DNA of 64,000 nt. It comes from Parvibaculum sp039973015. Lineage in GTDB: Bacteria; Pseudomonadota; Alphaproteobacteria; Parvibaculales; Parvibaculaceae. Within the stretch, counting starts at the first letter, position 1; each line of letters starts with the position of its first letter. The notes beneath the pieces were generated by a model that searched no databases, was not told the origin of the DNA, and worked only from the letters and a program-made list of their open reading frames with translations. The DNA is taken from the NCBI RefSeq assembly GCF_039973015.1, contig NZ_JBDWLT010000009.1:1-64000 (forward strand), in the 5' to 3' direction. Shown piece by piece: positions 17,501 to 26,083 of this stretch. Position numbers and translations under genes: made by a program.

Positions 17501-17777
17501 CGAGCAGCTATATCCGTTCCCTGCGAAGTCGCTGATGACGGAGCTTTCGCGCTTCCCGGATGCCGAATTCGTGTGGTGTCAGGAAGAGCCCAAGAATATG
17601 GGCGCGTGGTATTTCATCGAACCCAATATCGAATGGGTGCTCGAACATCTCGGTACGCGTTATCGCCGCGCTTCCTATGCGGGGCGCGCGGCTTCGGCCT
17701 CGACGGCGACGGGTCTCATGAGCAAGCACAACCAGGAACTCAATCAGCTTCTTTCGGAGGCGCTCCGGATCGATTGA
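14586..17777 (+). CDS. sucA: 2-oxoglutarate dehydrogenase E1 with an in-frame N-terminal helix-turn-helix domain
   Basis: The C-terminal 970 or so residues are a standard thiamine-diphosphate E1: the family N-terminus SFLYGANAPFVEELYARYQ, then GMAHRGRLNVL, HGDAAFAGQG, FIVNNQIGFTT and RRFGHNEGDDPSMTQP. It decarboxylates 2-oxoglutarate and succinylates the SucB lipoyl arm. Upstream, without any stop, residues 1-60 from ATG 14586 form a Cro/YdaS-like HTH (LTASAFAEQLGVSVSTVTRC, ending GGQVTPNDF), joined by an Ala/Gln/Pro linker. The ordinary SucA start would be ATG 14829, which lacks a good ribosome site; ATG 14586 also lacks one. Codon use across the HTH and linker looks like the rest of the gene. 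I list the fused form; 14829 is the alternative start. Confidence 0.8.
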   Translation: MKLTDWLESNSLTASAFAEQLGVSVSTVTRCMNGQRRPEWQTLDAIYKATGGQVTPNDFLSDDTALQGAVQAAPQPNGPDTMSKNGENDRMERTSFLYGANAPFVEELYARYQESPSSVDPEWRTFFEGLGDAPEDVLKEAKGASWQRTDWPIPANGELVSALDGNWGSAMTEAGKVRGKIEERRPAASEDEIRAATLDSVRALMMIRAYRIRGHLDADIDPLALRPKSQHPELQPESYGFGPDDLDRPIFIDHVLGLETATVREMLDILRRTYCGTLAVEFMHIGDPEEKAWIQERIEGPDKEIAFTDMGRSAILDKLIAAEGFEKFCGVKYVGTKRFGLDGAESIIPALEQVIKRGGALGVKEIVFGMAHRGRLNVLTNVMSKPYRAVFHEFKGGSSTPEDVDGSGDVKYHLGASSDREFDGNKVHLSLTANPSHLEIVDPVVLGKARAKQDQHHDRQRGTVIPLLIHGDAAFAGQGIVAECLGLSDLKGHRTGGSIHFIVNNQIGFTTSPINSRSSPYPSDVAKMVQAPIFHVNGDDPEAVVHAAKIATEFRQRFNKPVVIDMFCYRRFGHNEGDDPSMTQPLMYEKIKGHPTTLQIYSKRLVEGGLMSAEEVEERGAAFRAQLEEDFEAVSTFRPNKADWLDGRWSGLSKAEGEARRGETAVETRKLKEIGLKITEVPGDFHIHKTIQRFMDNRRKAVETGENIDWSTAEALAFGSLLDEGIKVRLSGQDSERGTFVQRHSVLNDQKSEDRYVPLNNISAEQAEYEVINSMLSEAAVLGFEYGYSLAEPNALVLWEAQFGDFANGAQVVIDQFISSGERKWLRMSGLVMLLPHGYEGQGPEHSSARLERYLQMCAEDNMQVANCTTPMNYFHILRRQMHRNFRKPLILMTPKSLLRHKRAVSTLKEFGPGSSFHRVLWDDAEMLPDQKIKLVADKEIKRVVLCSGKVYYDLYEERERRGITDVYLMRVEQLYPFPAKSLMTELSRFPDAEFVWCQEEPKNMGAWYFIEPNIEWVLEHLGTRYRRASYAGRAASASTATGLMSKHNQELNQLLSEALRID

Positions 17778-17814
17778 TCCCCGCCCCGTAGAACGTTCGG
17801 AAAGGTGAACCCCA

Positions 17815-19071
17815 ATGGCGACGGAAATTCGTGTGCCCACGCTTGGCGAGTCGGTGACTGAAGCCACCGTCGCGCAATGGTACAAGAAGCCGGGCGACAG
17901 CGTCGCGGCGGACGAACCGCTTGTCGAGCTGGAAACCGACAAGGTGACGGTGGAAGTTCCGGCGCCTTCGGCGGGTGTGCTTTCTGAAATCATCGCCAAG
18001 GACGGCGAGACAGTCGAGGTTGGTGCACTGCTTGGCCAGATCGGCGAAGGTAAGGGCGCGGCTCCCGCTCCGAAGAAGGAAGAGCCCAAGAAGAGTGAAG
18101 CGAAGGCAGAAGCCAGACCCGAGCCCAAAAAGGAAGAACCGACGCAGGCAGAAGCCAAGGGCCCGTCGAAGCCTGCCGATGCCGAACCCTCTCCCGCCGT
18201 GCGCCGTGTGGCTGCCGAGAACGATCTCGATGTGTCGAAGGTCGAGGGAACGGGCAAGGGCGGCCGCGTGACGAAGGCAGATGCTGAAGAGGCCGCTTCT
18301 TCCGCGAAGGCCCCGTCTCAGGCGAAAGCACCGGAAGCACCTGTCCGTGCGCCAGCACCCGCCGATCAAGGGGCGCGTGAAGAGCGCGTGAAGATGACGC
18401 GGCTGCGCAAGACCATCGCGACGCGCCTCAAGGAAGCGCAGAACACGGCGGCGATGCTCACCACCTTCAACGAGGTGGACATGACGAATGTCATGGCGCT
18501 CCGCTCGCAGTACAAGGATCTCTTCGAGAAGAAGCATGGCGTGCGCGTCGGCTTCATGGGCTTCTTCGTGAAGGCCTGCATCCATGCGCTGCAAGAGCTT
18601 CCGGCGGTCAATGCGGAGATCGACGGCGAGGAACTTGTCTACAAGAACTACTACAATATCGGCGTTGCGGTCGGCACGGAGCGCGGTCTCGTCGTGCCCG
18701 TCGTTCGCGAAGCCCAGGATCTGTCGATCGCCGATATCGAAAAGACGATCAACGATTTTGGACGCCGCGCGCGCGACGGGGCTCTCAAGCTCGATGAGCT
18801 GCAGGGCGGCACCTTCACGATCTCGAATGGCGGCGTTTATGGCTCGCTCATGTCGACGCCGATTCTCAATGCCCCGCAATCCGGCATTCTCGGCATGCAC
18901 AAGATCCAGGAGCGGCCGATGGTCGTCGACGGGAAGATCGAAATCCGTCCGATGATGTATCTCGCGCTTTCCTACGATCACCGCATCGTCGACGGCAAGG
19001 AAGCGGTCACTTTCCTTGTGCGCGTGAAGGAATCGCTGGAAGACCCGCAGCGCCTGCTGCTCGACCTCTGA
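17815..19071 (+). CDS. sucB: Dihydrolipoamide succinyltransferase (E2 of 2-oxoglutarate dehydrogenase)
   Basis: 418 residues in the E2 order: one lipoyl domain (lipoylated Lys43 in LETDKVTVEVPAPSAG), a Lys/Glu/Ala/Pro linker, the E3/E1-binding domain (AVRRVAAENDLDVSKVEGTG, residues about 122-160), and the trimeric catalytic domain with the His-Asp motif SYDHRIVDGKEAV. It moves the succinyl group to CoA. It lies 37 bp after sucA and 9 bp before lpd, so the three genes probably form one transcript. Confidence 0.96.
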   Translation: MATEIRVPTLGESVTEATVAQWYKKPGDSVAADEPLVELETDKVTVEVPAPSAGVLSEIIAKDGETVEVGALLGQIGEGKGAAPAPKKEEPKKSEAKAEARPEPKKEEPTQAEAKGPSKPADAEPSPAVRRVAAENDLDVSKVEGTGKGGRVTKADAEEAASSAKAPSQAKAPEAPVRAPAPADQGAREERVKMTRLRKTIATRLKEAQNTAAMLTTFNEVDMTNVMALRSQYKDLFEKKHGVRVGFMGFFVKACIHALQELPAVNAEIDGEELVYKNYYNIGVAVGTERGLVVPVVREAQDLSIADIEKTINDFGRRARDGALKLDELQGGTFTISNGGVYGSLMSTPILNAPQSGILGMHKIQERPMVVDGKIEIRPMMYLALSYDHRIVDGKEAVTFLVRVKESLEDPQRLLLDL

Positions 19072-19080
19072 GGTATATCA

Positions 19081-20472
19081 ATGGCTGATGCATTCGACCT
19101 TGTAGTGATTGGCGCGGGCCCCGGCGGCTATGAATGCGCGATCAAGGCGGCGCAGCTCGGCCTCAAGGTCGCTTGCGTCGAAAAGCGCGACCGTCTTGGT
19201 GGAACCTGCCTCAATATCGGCTGTATTCCCTCCAAGGCATTGCTTCATGCCTCCGAGCTTTTCCACGAAGCAGGAACAAGCTTCGCGGATATGGGCATTG
19301 AGGTTTCAAAGCCGAAGCTCAATCTAAAGCACATGCTTGCCTTCAAGGATGAGGCCATCGACGGCAACACCAAGGGCATCGAGTTCCTCTTCAAGAAGAA
19401 CAAGGTCGAATGGGTGAAGGGTGAAGGCGAGATCGCCGGCCCCGGCAAGGTGAAAGTCGGTGATCGCACGCTGGAAGCAAAGAACGTCGTCATCGCCACA
19501 GGCTCCGATGTCGCGAAACTTCCGGGTGTCGAAATAGACGAGAAGACGGTCGTCTCCTCTACCGGCGCGCTTGAGCTTGGCAAGGTGCCGGGCAAGCTCG
19601 TCGTTGTCGGCGGTGGTGTGATCGGTCTCGAACTCGGCTCCGTCTGGCGACGTCTCGGGGCGGAAGTCACCGTAGTCGAATTCCTCGACAATATCCTGCC
19701 GGGCATGGATGGCGAGGTTGTCAAGAATTTCACCCGCACGCTCAAGAAGCAGGGCTTCACCTTCAAACTCGGCACGAAGGTGACAAAGGTCGAGAAACAG
19801 AAGTCCGGCCTCAAGGTGAGTGTCGAGCCGGCCAAGGGTGGCGAAGCGGAAGTTCTCGATGCCGATGTCGTTCTCGTCGCTATCGGGCGCGTCGCTTACA
19901 CGGAAGGTCTCGGGCTCGACAAGGCAGGCGTTGCGACCGACAAGCGTGGGCGTCTCGAGGTCGATAAAAACCTCAAGACGAATGTCGACGGTATTTACGC
20001 GATCGGCGATTGCATTGCCGGGCCGATGCTCGCTCACAAGGCGATGGAAGAGGGCGTCGCCCTGGCGGAGCGCCTTGCGGGCCATTACGGCGCGGTGAAC
20101 TACGATGTCATTCCGGGTGTCGTTTACACCTCGCCGGAGGTTGCCTCCGTCGGTAAGACGGAAGAGCAGCTCAAGGAAGCGGGCATCGAATATAATGCCG
20201 GCAAGTTCCCCTTCACGGCAAACGGCCGCGCCAAGGCGAACAAGACGACCGAGGGCTTCGTCAAGATTCTCGCCGATAAGAAGACCGACCGTGTGCTCGG
20301 CGTTCACATCATCGGCGTGAATGGCGGCGAGATGATCGCGGAAGCCGTCATCGCAATGGAACTCTCGGCAAGCTCCGAGGACATCGCGCGCATCTGCTTT
20401 GCTCATCCGACCATGTCGGAAGCGGTCAAGGAGGCGGCGCTGGCCGTCACCGGCGTTCCAATCCACATGTGA
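19081..20472 (+). CDS. lpd: Dihydrolipoamide dehydrogenase (E3)
   Basis: 463 residues. FAD loop VVIGAGPGGYECAIKAAQLG, redox-active disulfide GGTCLNIGCIPSK (Cys43, Cys48), NAD loop VVGGGVIGLELGSVW, and the C-terminal dimer-interface His-Glu in CFAHPTMSEAVKEAAL. It reoxidises the SucB dihydrolipoyl arm with NAD. It converges on the MOSC gene, 11 bp apart. Confidence 0.97.
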   Translation: MADAFDLVVIGAGPGGYECAIKAAQLGLKVACVEKRDRLGGTCLNIGCIPSKALLHASELFHEAGTSFADMGIEVSKPKLNLKHMLAFKDEAIDGNTKGIEFLFKKNKVEWVKGEGEIAGPGKVKVGDRTLEAKNVVIATGSDVAKLPGVEIDEKTVVSSTGALELGKVPGKLVVVGGGVIGLELGSVWRRLGAEVTVVEFLDNILPGMDGEVVKNFTRTLKKQGFTFKLGTKVTKVEKQKSGLKVSVEPAKGGEAEVLDADVVLVAIGRVAYTEGLGLDKAGVATDKRGRLEVDKNLKTNVDGIYAIGDCIAGPMLAHKAMEEGVALAERLAGHYGAVNYDVIPGVVYTSPEVASVGKTEEQLKEAGIEYNAGKFPFTANGRAKANKTTEGFVKILADKKTDRVLGVHIIGVNGGEMIAEAVIAMELSASSEDIARICFAHPTMSEAVKEAALAVTGVPIHM

Positions 20473-20483
20473 GCTTCAGCGTC

Positions 20484-21026
20484 TCAGACGGGTTTCAGCG
20501 GCGAAGGTGTGCCGTCAGGCAGTTCCACAAGGATGCTGTCGCCTGGTTTCACATTGCCACCGGCAATCACGATTCCCATCACGCCTGCCTTCCGAATGAC
20601 GTTTCCCTCCGTATCCCGGTCCAGAACGGCATTCATGAGACCGGGAGCGATGCCATTGAGCTGAAGGCAGGGATTGCGCAATCCGGTCACCTCGATGATC
20701 GCACGTTCACCGATCCTCAGTTTCGTGCCGGCCGGAAGCGCAAGAAGGTCGAGACCTCGCGTCGTGATGTTTTCGCCCATGCGTCCGGGCTCGACCTCGA
20801 ACCCCGCGCCCGTGAGTTCGTCGAGAAGCTCGGCGTGGATCAGGTGAACCTGCCGGAGATTGGGCTGCGATGGATCGCGCGATACGCGCGAGCGGTGTTT
20901 CACCGTCTCGCCCATATGCGCATCGCCCTGGATGCCCAAGCCTTCGACCAGTTCGATGCGCGCCGTGTTGGCTTTTCGCATGGTGTGCGTGGCGCTGACG
21001 CTTACGGCGATGACGGAACCTTGCAT
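20484..21026 (-). CDS. MOSC-domain protein
   Basis: From ATG 21024-21026, 180 residues. The MOSC pattern is visible: GIQGDAHMGETVKHRSRV, LHQ-like region VHLIHAELLDEL, GRMGENITTRGLDLLALPAG, and the conserved Cys in VTGLRNPCLQLNGI. MOSC domains bind molybdenum cofactor sulfur and occur in sulfurases and in N-hydroxylated-base reductases (YiiM type). The gene starts 5 bp after the xerC stop, in the same direction, so co-transcription is likely. The substrate is unknown. Confidence 0.82.
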   Translation of the reverse strand: MQGSVIAVSVSATHTMRKANTARIELVEGLGIQGDAHMGETVKHRSRVSRDPSQPNLRQVHLIHAELLDELTGAGFEVEPGRMGENITTRGLDLLALPAGTKLRIGERAIIEVTGLRNPCLQLNGIAPGLMNAVLDRDTEGNVIRKAGVMGIVIAGGNVKPGDSILVELPDGTPSPLKPV

Positions 21027-21030
21027 CGAA

Positions 21031-22011
21031 TTACCTTCGGCGTTTGGCCTTGTCGTAGACGTCAAGCAGCCGTGCGGAATCGACTTCCGTATACATCTGC
21101 GTGGTCGAAAGGCTCGAATGGCCGAGCAGCTCCTGGATCGCGCGCAGGTCGCCACCTCCAGCCAGAAGATGCGTTGCAAAGCTGTGGCGCAGCGCATGGG
21201 GCGTCGCTGTGTCGGGCAGGCCGAGTCTCAGCCGAAGTGTCTGCATTGCCTCGCGGACCTGGCGCTGGCCGAGCCGCTTGCCCCTTGCGCTCACAAACAA
21301 GGGGTCGACGGCGGTGAGGCCGAAAGGGCAAAGCGCGAGATATCGCTCAACCGCTTCGCGCGCGGCGGGCAGCACGGGAATGATGCGCTCCTTGTTGCCC
21401 TTGCCGGTGATGCGGATCGTGTCCTTCAGCGGCGCCGCATTGCGATCCAGCGCCAGCGCCTCCGACACGCGAAGTCCGCAACCATAGAGAAGCGTAAGAA
21501 CAGCCGCGTCACGCAGCCCCTTCCATGCTTCGCCTGGCAGGACGCCCGCTTCCTCGATCATTGCGTCTGCCCCCGACACCGACAGGGGCTTTGGCAATGC
21601 GTGCGGCAGTTTCGGCGAGCGCAAGGTCGTGGCGGATGCGTTGGAAAGCACGTTCGAGCGGTCGAGAAAACGGAAGAAGGAGCGGATACTTGAAATCATG
21701 CGCGCGACGGAACGGCTTTGCAGACCTTCATTGCGGCGGTGGCTGACAAAGGCGCGGAAGTCGCGTGTCTGGAGTGCGGCGAGCGCATCGAGGCTGGCGG
21801 GGCCGCCCAGATGGTCGACAAGGAATTCGAAGAAGCGCGTGATGTCGCGATGGTAGTTCACGAGCGTCGCTTCGCTCATGCGGCGCTCGCCCATCAAGTG
21901 AGCATACCAGTTTCGGATTTCAGCCCGCGCGTCTTCCGAGGCAGGGACGGTCCTTGCGGCGTCGTCCGGCGAGGGTGCGCCGGTGCTCAGGCGGGCGGCA
22001 GGTCGAGCCAT
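21031..22011 (-). CDS. xerC: Tyrosine recombinase XerC
   Basis: 326 residues: SAM-like N-terminal core-binding domain and C-terminal catalytic domain. The complete catalytic set is visible: Arg181 (GLRVSEAL), Lys204 (TGKGNKERIIP), His272-Arg275 (HALRHSFATH), His298 (LGHSSLSTTQ) and nucleophile Tyr307 (MYTEVD). With XerD it resolves chromosome dimers at dif. Its start overlaps the DUF484 gene by 25 bp, the usual partner arrangement, and it is not near any integron or phage gene, so it is the housekeeping enzyme. Confidence 0.93.
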   Translation of the reverse strand: MARPAARLSTGAPSPDDAARTVPASEDARAEIRNWYAHLMGERRMSEATLVNYHRDITRFFEFLVDHLGGPASLDALAALQTRDFRAFVSHRRNEGLQSRSVARMISSIRSFFRFLDRSNVLSNASATTLRSPKLPHALPKPLSVSGADAMIEEAGVLPGEAWKGLRDAAVLTLLYGCGLRVSEALALDRNAAPLKDTIRITGKGNKERIIPVLPAAREAVERYLALCPFGLTAVDPLFVSARGKRLGQRQVREAMQTLRLRLGLPDTATPHALRHSFATHLLAGGGDLRAIQELLGHSSLSTTQMYTEVDSARLLDVYDKAKRRR

Positions 22012-22724
22012 TGGCGCACACCGCGCTCGACGACATTGGCGAGGAATTCGAGGAGGTCCACGGCCTGGTCGGGATGGAACTGCTCGGGATCGAAGCCGCC
22101 CAGCGCGAGGAGGCCGGGCGGTGAGGCGGGCGAGAAATCGAGCCGCACCAGCGCTTCGGAATGCACATCTTCGGCGAGGTTACCGTAAAGGCCGCGGCTG
22201 CCGCGTACATGCGAAGCGAGACGGCAGCGTTCGCCGAAACCGAGAATGCGGTCGACGCCGCCGGGTTCCAGTACGCGGACACCGCGAATGCCGATGCCGG
22301 AGACACCGTTCGCCGTTTCGATGCAGACGGCGGAGGCGCGGATGCCGAGTACGCGAGCGAGGCCGTCGGGTGCCGTAACATATTCGATCAGGTGTTCGAA
22401 GGAGCGTGCGTCGAGCAGCCTCAGCGTCGCGGCGTGGACCTGTTCGCGCGCGATGCTGTTCAGCGATGTCGCTTCGAGAAGGTCCGACTGGATGTCGCGC
22501 AGCATGCGTACCTGATTTTGCAGGCGGCCAATCATGAAGTGCTGCATATCGAGCACGTTGCGGCCTGTCGATTGCGACGGAGGCACCAGCGCCGAAATGA
22601 GATCGGGGTCGTTGGCGAGCAGCTCCGGGTGCTGGCGCAAATAGGTCTTCACATCCTCGGCGGAGAGCGAGGCTTCCGCCTCGTCGATCCGCTTCGCTCC
22701 GGTAATGTCGTTTTGCTGGCTCAT
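21987..22724 (-). CDS. DUF484 family protein
   Basis: 245 residues. N-terminal YLRQHPELLANDPDLISALVPP and MQHFMIGRLQNQVRMLRDIQ (a coiled-coil-like helix) followed by a GAF-like domain fit DUF484. These proteins commonly precede xerC, and the 25-bp overlap with xerC indicates coupled translation. Its biochemical role is not established. Confidence 0.88.
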   Translation of the reverse strand: MSQQNDITGAKRIDEAEASLSAEDVKTYLRQHPELLANDPDLISALVPPSQSTGRNVLDMQHFMIGRLQNQVRMLRDIQSDLLEATSLNSIAREQVHAATLRLLDARSFEHLIEYVTAPDGLARVLGIRASAVCIETANGVSGIGIRGVRVLEPGGVDRILGFGERCRLASHVRGSRGLYGNLAEDVHSEALVRLDFSPASPPGLLALGGFDPEQFHPDQAVDLLEFLANVVERGVRQWLDLPPA

Positions 22725-22765
22725 ACTCTCAGCATCCCCCGAAATACGTTTCTAAAGTATTTGCC

Positions 22766-23422
22766 CTACAGAATTTTCTGTCCGGTTTTCTTCCAGTCCG
22801 ACATGAACATTTCGAGCCCCTTGTCGGTCAGGGGGTGGGTGGCGAGCCCCTTCAGAACGGCCGGCGGTACGGTCGCAACATCCGCACCGGCAAGCGCGGC
22901 GTCCTTCACATGGTTCGCATTGCGAATCGAGGCTGCGAGGATTTCTGTCTCCAGGGCAGGATAGTTGTCGTAGATTTCCCGGATTTCGTGAATGAGTTCC
23001 ATGCCGTCGAGATTGATATCGTCGAGGCGGCCAATGAAGGGCGAAATGAAGGTCGCGCCCGCCTTTGCCGCCAGCAGTGCCTGGTTCGCGGAGAAGCACA
23101 GCGTTACATTGACCATCGTGCCTTCGCCGGTCAGCACCTTGCAGGTCTTGAGGCCGTCCCATGTGAGCGGCACCTTGACGGCGATGTTCTTCGCGATTTT
23201 CGCGAGTTTGCGGCCCTCGGCGATCATCGTCTCCGAATCGAGCGCGGTCACTTCCGCGCTGACCGGGCCATCCACCACACCGCAGATTTCCTCGACGACT
23301 TCGAGAAAGTTGCGGCCGGATTTGGCGATGAGCGAGGGGTTGGTGGTCACGCCGTCGAGCATGCCGGTCTCGGCAAGTTCACGGATGTCGGCGATATCGG
23401 CGGTGTCGACGAAGAATTTCAT
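22766..23422 (-). CDS. Transaldolase / fructose-6-phosphate aldolase family
   Basis: 218 residues, the short single-domain TalB/FSA length. Schiff-base Lys83 in NIAVKVPLTWDG, GVTTNPSLIAKSGR at the N-terminus, and the C-terminal LKGLATHPLTDKGLEMFMSDW. It acts in the pentose phosphate pathway (transaldolase) or cleaves fructose 6-phosphate; subfamily members of this length are commonly called probable transaldolase, and sequence reading alone cannot separate them. Divergent from priA. Confidence 0.9.
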   Translation of the reverse strand: MKFFVDTADIADIRELAETGMLDGVTTNPSLIAKSGRNFLEVVEEICGVVDGPVSAEVTALDSETMIAEGRKLAKIAKNIAVKVPLTWDGLKTCKVLTGEGTMVNVTLCFSANQALLAAKAGATFISPFIGRLDDINLDGMELIHEIREIYDNYPALETEILAASIRNANHVKDAALAGADVATVPPAVLKGLATHPLTDKGLEMFMSDWKKTGQKIL

Positions 23423-23609
23423 GGTTGCTTGATCTTTGCGGCCGGTCGGTGGGTAAGGCTTTATGACCGCAGTGTAGTCGAGAGCGGTCTCGAAGGCTTC
23501 CTTCTTTTGCCGCCGCCTGCGTCTGCGCGCAAGGCCTCCTCGTGGTACTTGCTTTACGGCGCGTTACAGTGTCGTGTCGATTTTGAACCTTCTCCCTCCG
23601 GCAATTCGA

Positions 23610-25805
23610 ATGGCTTCCGAAATATCCACAGAAGAACAGATCGTTTCGGGAACCGTCAGCGTTCTGCTGCCCCTCGCCTTGCCGCGACCCTATGACTACA
23701 AGGTGCCGCCCGGCATGAAGGTGCGGCCGGGCGATTATGTGATCGTGCCTCTGGGCCCGCAGGAACTTCTCGGCGTTGTCTGGGGCGAGGGCACGGGGGA
23801 GGTCGGCCACAACAGATTAAGGCCCGTTGCGGAGGTGCTCGATGCGCCGCCCATGCCGGAAGTGTTGCGCCGCCTGGTCGACTGGGTAGCGAGCTATACG
23901 GTGTCCCCGCCGGGTTCGGTTTTGCGTCTCGCCATTCGCGCGCCCGGTGCGCTCGAACCGCAGCGTATGCGCACGGCCTACCGGCTCGGCGATGAGCGTC
24001 CGTCCCGGATGACGCCCGCGCGTATCCGGGCGGTGGAAGTGGCGGAGGACGGTTTCGCGCGTACGGTGCGCGAACTGGCGGAAGAAGCGGGCGTATCGGA
24101 CGGCGTGGTGCGCGGCCTTGTCGATGCGGGCGCGCTGGTGCCGGTGGATGTTCCGACGGAAGCGCCGTTTCCCGAGCCCAACCTCGATGCGCGGGGTGTC
24201 GATCTCTCGGACGAACAGGCCGAAGCCGCGGCCGCGCTGCGCAGTCATGTCGAGGCCGACAGGTTTTCCGCCATATTGCTCGATGGAGTGACGGGCTCGG
24301 GCAAAACGGAAGTTTATTTCGAGGCGGTCGCCGCTGCCTTGCGGCAGAATCGGCAGGTGCTGATCCTCCTTCCTGAAATCGCGCTCACCAGTCAGTTCCT
24401 CGAACGCTTTGAGCGGCGCTTCGGCTGCCGTCCTGCGGAGTGGCACTCGGATCTTTCGACGCGCGAGCGCCGCCGCGTCTGGCGCGGTGTCGCGGAAGGC
24501 CGCGCCTCCGTCGTTGTCGGTGCGCGCTCGGCGCTTTTTCTGCCTTTCCCCGATCTCGGTCTCATCGTTGTCGACGAGGAACACGACGCCGCCTTCAAGC
24601 AGGAAGACGGTGTTGCCTATCATGCGCGTGACATGGCGGTTGTGCGCGCATCGCTCGGCAAGGTGCCGATTGTTCTCAGCTCGGCGACGCCTTCGCTCGA
24701 AACGGCGGTCAATGCGGAGCAGGGACGCTACGCGCAGCTGCGCCTCGAAGCGCGACATGGCGCCGCTCGATTGCCGGATGTCACGGCCATTGACATGCGC
24801 GCCGATCCGCCGGAACGCGGACGCTGGCTTTCGCCCGTCCTCGTGCGCGAGATTGCAAAGGCGCTCGAAGCGGGCGAGCAGTCGATGCTTTTTCTCAATC
24901 GCAGAGGCTATGCCCCGCTCACGCTTTGCCGAACCTGCGGGCATCGCATTGAATGCCCGCAATGTTCTGCATGGCTCGTCGAGCATCGTTTTCGCCGCGA
25001 ACTTGCCTGTCATCATTGCGGCTATTCGGCGCCGGTGCCGAAGGCGTGCCCGTCCTGCGGAGCGGAAGATTCGCTTGTTGCCTGCGGGCCGGGGGTCGAG
25101 CGTATCGCGGAGGAGGTGGCGGAGCTTTTTCCGGAGGCGCGCGTCGCCATCGTCTCCAGCGACAATCTGCGCGGACCTGCCGCGCACCGGGAGGTATTCA
25201 GGGCCATCGAGGAGCGCGAGGTCGATATCGTCATCGGCACGCAAATCGTTGCCAAGGGTCATCACTTTCCCTGGCTCACGCTGGTGGGCGTGGTCGACGC
25301 CGATCTCGGGCTTGAAAATGGCGATCTGCGCGCAGGCGAGCGGACATTCCAGCTCCTGCAGCAGGTGGCAGGGCGGGCCGGCCGGGCAGAGCGGCCGGGC
25401 CGGGTCTTCCTGCAATCCTTCATGCCCGAGCATGGGGTCATGCGGGCGCTTGTCTCGGGCCGCCGCGACGAGTTCCTCGCCCGCGAAGCCTCTGCCCGGG
25501 AGCGGGTGGGGCTGCCGCCCTTCGGGCGGCTCGTCGGCGTAATTGTTTCGGCGCCCGAGAGCGGCCTGGCCCAGAGAATCGCCCGGGAAATGTCCCGAAG
25601 GGTGCCCCGGACGGACGATGTTTCGGTGCTGGGGCCCGCGCCCGCGCCCCTTGCACTCCTTCGCGGCCGCACCCGGCTTCGCTTCCTCGTCAAGGCAGGC
25701 CGTAACGTCAATATCCAGAATTTCATCCATGCCTGGCTCGATGGCATGAAGATACCGAATGCGGTCCGCGTCTCGGTCGATGTGGATCCCTACAGCTTTA
25801 TGTGA
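23610..25805 (+). CDS. priA: Primosomal protein N' (PriA helicase)
   Basis: From ATG 23610, 731 residues; a GTG at 23574 could add 12 more and neither has a clear ribosome site. Order: 3'-DNA-binding domain (LPRPYDYKVPPG), Walker A LLDGVTGSGKTEVYF, DEEH box VVDEEHDAAFKQEDG, eight zinc-binding cysteines (CRTCGH...CPQC, CHHC...CPSC), and helicase motif VAGRAGRAERPG. It restarts stalled replication forks by loading the replisome at D-loops. Confidence 0.95.
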   Translation: MASEISTEEQIVSGTVSVLLPLALPRPYDYKVPPGMKVRPGDYVIVPLGPQELLGVVWGEGTGEVGHNRLRPVAEVLDAPPMPEVLRRLVDWVASYTVSPPGSVLRLAIRAPGALEPQRMRTAYRLGDERPSRMTPARIRAVEVAEDGFARTVRELAEEAGVSDGVVRGLVDAGALVPVDVPTEAPFPEPNLDARGVDLSDEQAEAAAALRSHVEADRFSAILLDGVTGSGKTEVYFEAVAAALRQNRQVLILLPEIALTSQFLERFERRFGCRPAEWHSDLSTRERRRVWRGVAEGRASVVVGARSALFLPFPDLGLIVVDEEHDAAFKQEDGVAYHARDMAVVRASLGKVPIVLSSATPSLETAVNAEQGRYAQLRLEARHGAARLPDVTAIDMRADPPERGRWLSPVLVREIAKALEAGEQSMLFLNRRGYAPLTLCRTCGHRIECPQCSAWLVEHRFRRELACHHCGYSAPVPKACPSCGAEDSLVACGPGVERIAEEVAELFPEARVAIVSSDNLRGPAAHREVFRAIEEREVDIVIGTQIVAKGHHFPWLTLVGVVDADLGLENGDLRAGERTFQLLQQVAGRAGRAERPGRVFLQSFMPEHGVMRALVSGRRDEFLAREASARERVGLPPFGRLVGVIVSAPESGLAQRIAREMSRRVPRTDDVSVLGPAPAPLALLRGRTRLRFLVKAGRNVNIQNFIHAWLDGMKIPNAVRVSVDVDPYSFM

Positions 25806-26083
25806 GCCTGATGCGGGCGATGCAGGGCCGGGGGCGACGCGGACGTTGGGGAAGGGGGTATTCGGGCCCGGCAAGACGGCCCAAAATGCCGCAGGTGCGC
25901 CCATTTCGCAGGCCAGCATGTTGCTCCTGCGCGGGCCATGTGTTACCTAACGCGCGGCCTCGGGGGTGGACTCTTTTCGAGCATCTGCCGAGGCCGGAAT
26001 TTGCTAATGATTTCAAATAATTGGCGCGAGGCCTTCCGGGCCGCCGCGCTGGTCCCCACGAAAAGCACAGGCGAGCACCGCAC

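Noticed and set aside
21031..22011. xerC considered as a mobile-element integrase
   Set aside because: Overlaps DUF484 in the standard order and has the XerC layout; no attachment site or mobile genes nearby.
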